Assembly (NCBI RefSeq): GCF_025380365.1 | Contig: NZ_JAOCQF010000005.1 | Location: 62,001-126,000 of the forward strand | From: Albidovulum sediminis | GTDB lineage: Bacteria; Pseudomonadota; Alphaproteobacteria; Rhodobacterales; Rhodobacteraceae | DNA: 64,000 nt | Direction: 5' to 3' | Notes under the pieces: generated by a model | What the model saw: the letters and a program-made list of their open reading frames with translations, nothing else | Told to the model about the DNA's origin: nothing | The model's database searches: none | In this document: positions 61,274-64,000 of the stretch, piece by piece | Numbering within the stretch: the stretch's first letter is position 1 | Layout: each line of letters opens with the position of its first letter | Position numbers and translations under genes: made by a program

Positions 61274-61570
61274 TCACTTGTTCCCATCGATCCACTTGGA
61301 CATCAGCCCCTTGTCGCGGAAACACTCATCCGGCACGGCGCGCCGCTTGATCCGCGCGAGCTTCTCCGCGAAGGCCACCTGCTTCGAGGTCGGCAGCCGG
61401 TCCATGTCGGATACTGGCTCCAGCTGGGCCTGCGCATCGATCCAGGCACTCAGGGACCGGCGGTCCTGCTGAACTTCCCAGGGCAAGAGTGTCTGGTTGC
61501 GCAAGGCGAGCGAGCGCGCATAGGCGATCTGCTTGGGTGTCGCGGGCAGGGCGTGTGTGATGCTGTCCAT
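61274..61570 (-). CDS. Small conserved plasmid protein with repeated motif (98 aa)
   Basis: 98 residues with two similar halves: TPKQIAYARSLALRNQTLLP (about 11-30) and TSKQVAFAEKLARIKRRAVP (about 61-80). SLSAWIDAQ and MSKWIDGNK end each half. This looks like an internal duplication. AGGGAG lies seven bases before ATG 61570. Function unknown; divergent from the methyltransferase-helicase gene. Confidence 0.7.
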   Translation of the reverse strand: MDSITHALPATPKQIAYARSLALRNQTLLPWEVQQDRRSLSAWIDAQAQLEPVSDMDRLPTSKQVAFAEKLARIKRRAVPDECFRDKGLMSKWIDGNK

Positions 61571-61649
61571 CGGGAAACTCCCTTTCTGGCTTGGCCTTCA
61601 ATATAGAACATAACCGGAACAAATTCAAGCCAAGCGACCGCACTGCGTC

Positions 61650-61747
61650 GGTTCGAGAGGGAGAGGATGGCTGGGAGAGATCAGGCCTGAGGGTGCCCAA
61701 GAGAGGGCGTCCGGGCCTGTCTCTGTCCCTCATTCCGGAGTTTCACG
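61650..61747 (+). promoter_or_regulatory. Leader region E before the methyltransferase-helicase gene
   Basis: GGCTGGGAGAGATCAGGCCT, GGGTGCCC and AGAGGGCGTCC, then TCCGGAGTTTCACG before the ATG. It shares GGGAGAG and the CGGAGNTTYCNCG start context with copies B-D, but the middle differs. The long G/C-rich foldbacks (GGGCGTCC..., GGCCTGAGG...) suggest structure. Confidence 0.4.
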
Positions 61748-64000
61748 ATGACCTATCTCGTGCCTGTTGCGCCTCCCGTTCCTGTTCCATCGCGGGATCG
61801 CGCGCCTGCAATCCTCGCCGTCGCCGAAGCGCTGCAGCCCGATCTGGCGAAGGGGTTCCAGATCGACGCGCTGCGTCTGCGGCTTGAGATGGAGCGCGCC
61901 TTTGGCGGCTCCGATGCCGATGGCGCCTGGGACTGGAAGCTGGCCTATGAGGCGGGCGAAGCTGCACTCGTCCTTTTCCTGCGGAAATTCGGCCGTGCGC
62001 TCCTGGCCCGGGCCGGTTCGACTGCAGCGATGCTGCCGGTCCTCGCCAAGGTGGCGGGCCTTTTGCCCACACACACCCGGCGCTCGGAAGAGATGGAGCG
62101 CTACCAGCAGTTCTCGACGCCGCTGCCCATGGGGCTGGCGGCCCTTGCCGCCGCGCAGATCACGCCCCGCGATGTGGTCCTCGAGCCTTCGGCTGGGACC
62201 GGGCTTCTGGCAATCCTCGCCGAAATCTCGGGCGGCAGTCTTGCGCTGAACGAGTTGGCCGAGACCCGTGCCGATCTCCTGCGCCTTCTCTTTCCGGATC
62301 GTCCCATCACCACCATCGATGCCGCACAGATCGACGATCATCTGGACGCGGCCTCGCGCCCGAGCGTCATCCTGATGAACCCACCGTTCTCGGCCGTGGC
62401 CAATGTCGAAGGCCGGACGACCGAGGCGACCGCGCGGCATCTCCGCTCGGCCCTAGCACGCCTCGCGCCCAGAGGTCGGCTGGTGGCAATCACCGGGGCG
62501 GGTTTCTCGCCGGATACGCCGACTTGGTCCGAAACCTTCGGTCGACTGACCGAGACCGCCCATCTGGTGTTCACCGGCGCGGTATCGGGGGCCGCCTTCG
62601 CCAAGCATGGCACCAGTTTCGAGACGCGGATTTCGGTCTTCGACAAATGCCGCGGCGGGGAAAGGGGTGGCATCACCACCGATCTGGCTCGCCCAATGTC
62701 TGCTGACGTGGCGAGCCTTCTGTCGCGGATCGTGGCCGAGGTCCCGCCGCGCCTCGAGCTGGATGCGGCCGTCGTTGCGCTTTCCCAGCCCGCTTCCCCT
62801 TTCCGGGGAATTCCTGCCCGTCCGTCCGGCCTTGCCGCTCGAAACCTGCGGACAACGCCTTCCGCCAGGACGGCAGTAAGCGTCGGCGCTTTGGATGCCG
62901 AAGACCTCGCCTACACCCTGCGCGAGATGGCAGACGATCTCGGTGCCGCACGCCTATCCGACGCCATCTACGAAACTTTCCGTCTGCAGGCGATCGACAT
63001 CCCCGGCGCCGCACCGCACCCGACAAAGCTGGTCCAGTCCGCCGCCATGGCCTCGGTCGCACCCCCAAGACCCACCTACCGCCCGAAACTGCCCGCCGCC
63101 GTCCTGCGCGATGGTCTGCTCTCCGACGCCCAGCTCGAGACCGTGATCTACGCGGGCGAGGCGCATTGGGCGCATCTGGCTGGATCATGGACTGTAGATG
63201 AGACCGGAGACTTGGTCTCCGCTGCTCCTGACGATGCCGCTGACGCCGTCCGCTTCCGTCGCGGCTTCTTCCTTGGCGATGGCACCGGGGCGGGCAAAGG
63301 CCGCCAATCCGCTGGGATCCTGCTCGACAACTGGTGCCAGGGTCGGCGCAAGGCGCTCTGGATTTCGAAGAGCGACAAGCTTCTCGAGGATGCGCAGCGC
63401 GACTGGTCTGCCCTCGGCCAGGAGCGGCTTCTGGTGACGCCGCTGTCGCGCTTCGCGCAGGGTCGCGACATCCCGCTCTCCGAGGGCATCCTCTTCACCA
63501 CCTATGCGACGCTGCGGTCGGAAGAACGCGGCGCCAAGAAATCCCGCGTCGACCAGATCGTCGACTGGCTCGGGTCGGATTTTGACGGGGTGATCCTCTT
63601 CGACGAAAGCCACGCCATGGCGAATGCCGCCGGGTCGAAGGGCGAGCGCGGCGATACCGAAGCCTCGCAGCAGGGCAGGGCGGGTTTGCGCCTGCAGCAC
63701 AGGCTGCCGAATGCCCGTGTGGTCTACGTGTCAGCCACGGGGGCCACGACGGTCCACAACCTGGCCTATGCACAGCGGCTCGGTCTGTGGGGCGGGGAGG
63801 ATTTCCCCTTCGCCACGCGCGCCGAGTTCGTCGAGGCCATCGAAGCCGGCGGTGTCGCCGCGATGGAGGTCCTGGCCCGCGATCTGCGGTCGCTTGGCCT
63901 CTATACCGCCCGGTCGCTCTCCTATGACGGCGTCGAATACGAGATGCTGGTGCATGCGCTGACCCCTGAGCAGCGCGGCATCTATGATGCCTATGCAGGG
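61748..64000 (+). CDS. Methyltransferase-helicase fusion (strawberry-notch-like), 3' end outside window
   Basis: 751 residues visible from ATG 61748 (MTYLVPVAPPVPVPSRDRAP); no stop before the window edge. An adenine-type methyltransferase fold comes first: motif I DVVLEPSAGTGLLAILAEIS near residue 140 and motif IV SVILMNPPFSAV near 215. Then a strawberry-notch/SNF2-type ATPase with FFLGDGTGAGKGRQSAGILL (Walker A, near residue 515) and GVILFDESHAMANAAGSKG (Walker B). Such fused proteins are frequent on alphaproteobacterial plasmids; roles in anti-restriction or DNA processing are proposed only by context. Confidence 0.85.
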   Translation, partial: MTYLVPVAPPVPVPSRDRAPAILAVAEALQPDLAKGFQIDALRLRLEMERAFGGSDADGAWDWKLAYEAGEAALVLFLRKFGRALLARAGSTAAMLPVLAKVAGLLPTHTRRSEEMERYQQFSTPLPMGLAALAAAQITPRDVVLEPSAGTGLLAILAEISGGSLALNELAETRADLLRLLFPDRPITTIDAAQIDDHLDAASRPSVILMNPPFSAVANVEGRTTEATARHLRSALARLAPRGRLVAITGAGFSPDTPTWSETFGRLTETAHLVFTGAVSGAAFAKHGTSFETRISVFDKCRGGERGGITTDLARPMSADVASLLSRIVAEVPPRLELDAAVVALSQPASPFRGIPARPSGLAARNLRTTPSARTAVSVGALDAEDLAYTLREMADDLGAARLSDAIYETFRLQAIDIPGAAPHPTKLVQSAAMASVAPPRPTYRPKLPAAVLRDGLLSDAQLETVIYAGEAHWAHLAGSWTVDETGDLVSAAPDDAADAVRFRRGFFLGDGTGAGKGRQSAGILLDNWCQGRRKALWISKSDKLLEDAQRDWSALGQERLLVTPLSRFAQGRDIPLSEGILFTTYATLRSEERGAKKSRVDQIVDWLGSDFDGVILFDESHAMANAAGSKGERGDTEASQQGRAGLRLQHRLPNARVVYVSATGATTVHNLAYAQRLGLWGGEDFPFATRAEFVEAIEAGGVAAMEVLARDLRSLGLYTARSLSYDGVEYEMLVHALTPEQRGIYDAYAG

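Noticed and set aside
61096-61287. 63-codon minus frame across the palindromes
   Set aside because: It is generated by the palindromes themselves, with no ribosome site or recognisable product.

Overview
The window is high-GC DNA with Rhodobacterales gene families throughout (Paracoccus/Rhodobacteraceae-like alphaproteobacterium). A repABC replication and partition operon with parS-like palindromes (46.4-49.8 kb), many recombination modules and plasmid housekeeping genes indicate a large repABC plasmid or chromid rather than core chromosome. No rRNA, tRNA or CRISPR array was seen.

Layout. 0-8 kb: methylated-amine metabolism, with a glycine-betaine-type ABC transporter (ATPase cut by the window edge, and binding protein), a sarcosine/dimethylglycine dehydrogenase-like flavoprotein with a folate-binding half, an aminoglycoside/choline-kinase-fold kinase, a divergent DeoR regulator, then etfBA. 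8-9.7 kb: IS110-family relics. 9.7-15.2 kb: type I secretion (outer membrane factor, HlyD adaptor, ABC exporter) and a secretion-linked gene cut off by transposon 1. 15.2-18.7 kb: transposon 1 (tniA-tniB-tniQ) with clear termini. 18.7-24.6 kb: copper/metal block (CopA-type ATPase, DUF302 protein, 39-residue membrane peptide, EF-hand protein, divergent two-component system). 25.7-36.0 kb: transposon 2, a 10.3-kb tniABQ element with matching terminal repeats and a 5-bp target duplication (ACCAC). Its cargo is scpB, a DUF1403 gene and a tyrosine recombinase. Transposon 3 (31.0-34.8 kb, another tniABQ) sits inside it at the recombinase start codon. 36.4-43.1 kb: an overlapping redox/MOSC operon beside a MarR regulator, then TetR/efflux genes, a DUF417 gene with a nonsense codon and an AhpD-like enzyme. 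43.4-46.1 kb: VapBC-like toxin-antitoxin, tyrosine recombinase and serine recombinase. 46.4-49.8 kb: repABC. 49.9-64 kb: plasmid accessory block with a large ParB-like protein, SSB, H-NS-like protein, DUF932 protein, several small conserved unknowns, an AbiE-type toxin-antitoxin pair and the start of a methyltransferase-helicase (strawberry-notch-like) protein.

The most striking signals are: (i) three TniABQ transposons, two of them nested, all with termini starting TGTCG; (ii) transposon 3 replacing the start codon of the recombinase carried by transposon 2; (iii) a GGGAGAG...GGAGA leader shared by at least three, perhaps five, accessory genes; (iv) two palindromes with 21-bp arms in front of the AbiE pair, whose arms differ in sequence but stay perfectly self-complementary. 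All functional calls are by reading motifs and family resemblance; no database search was run.
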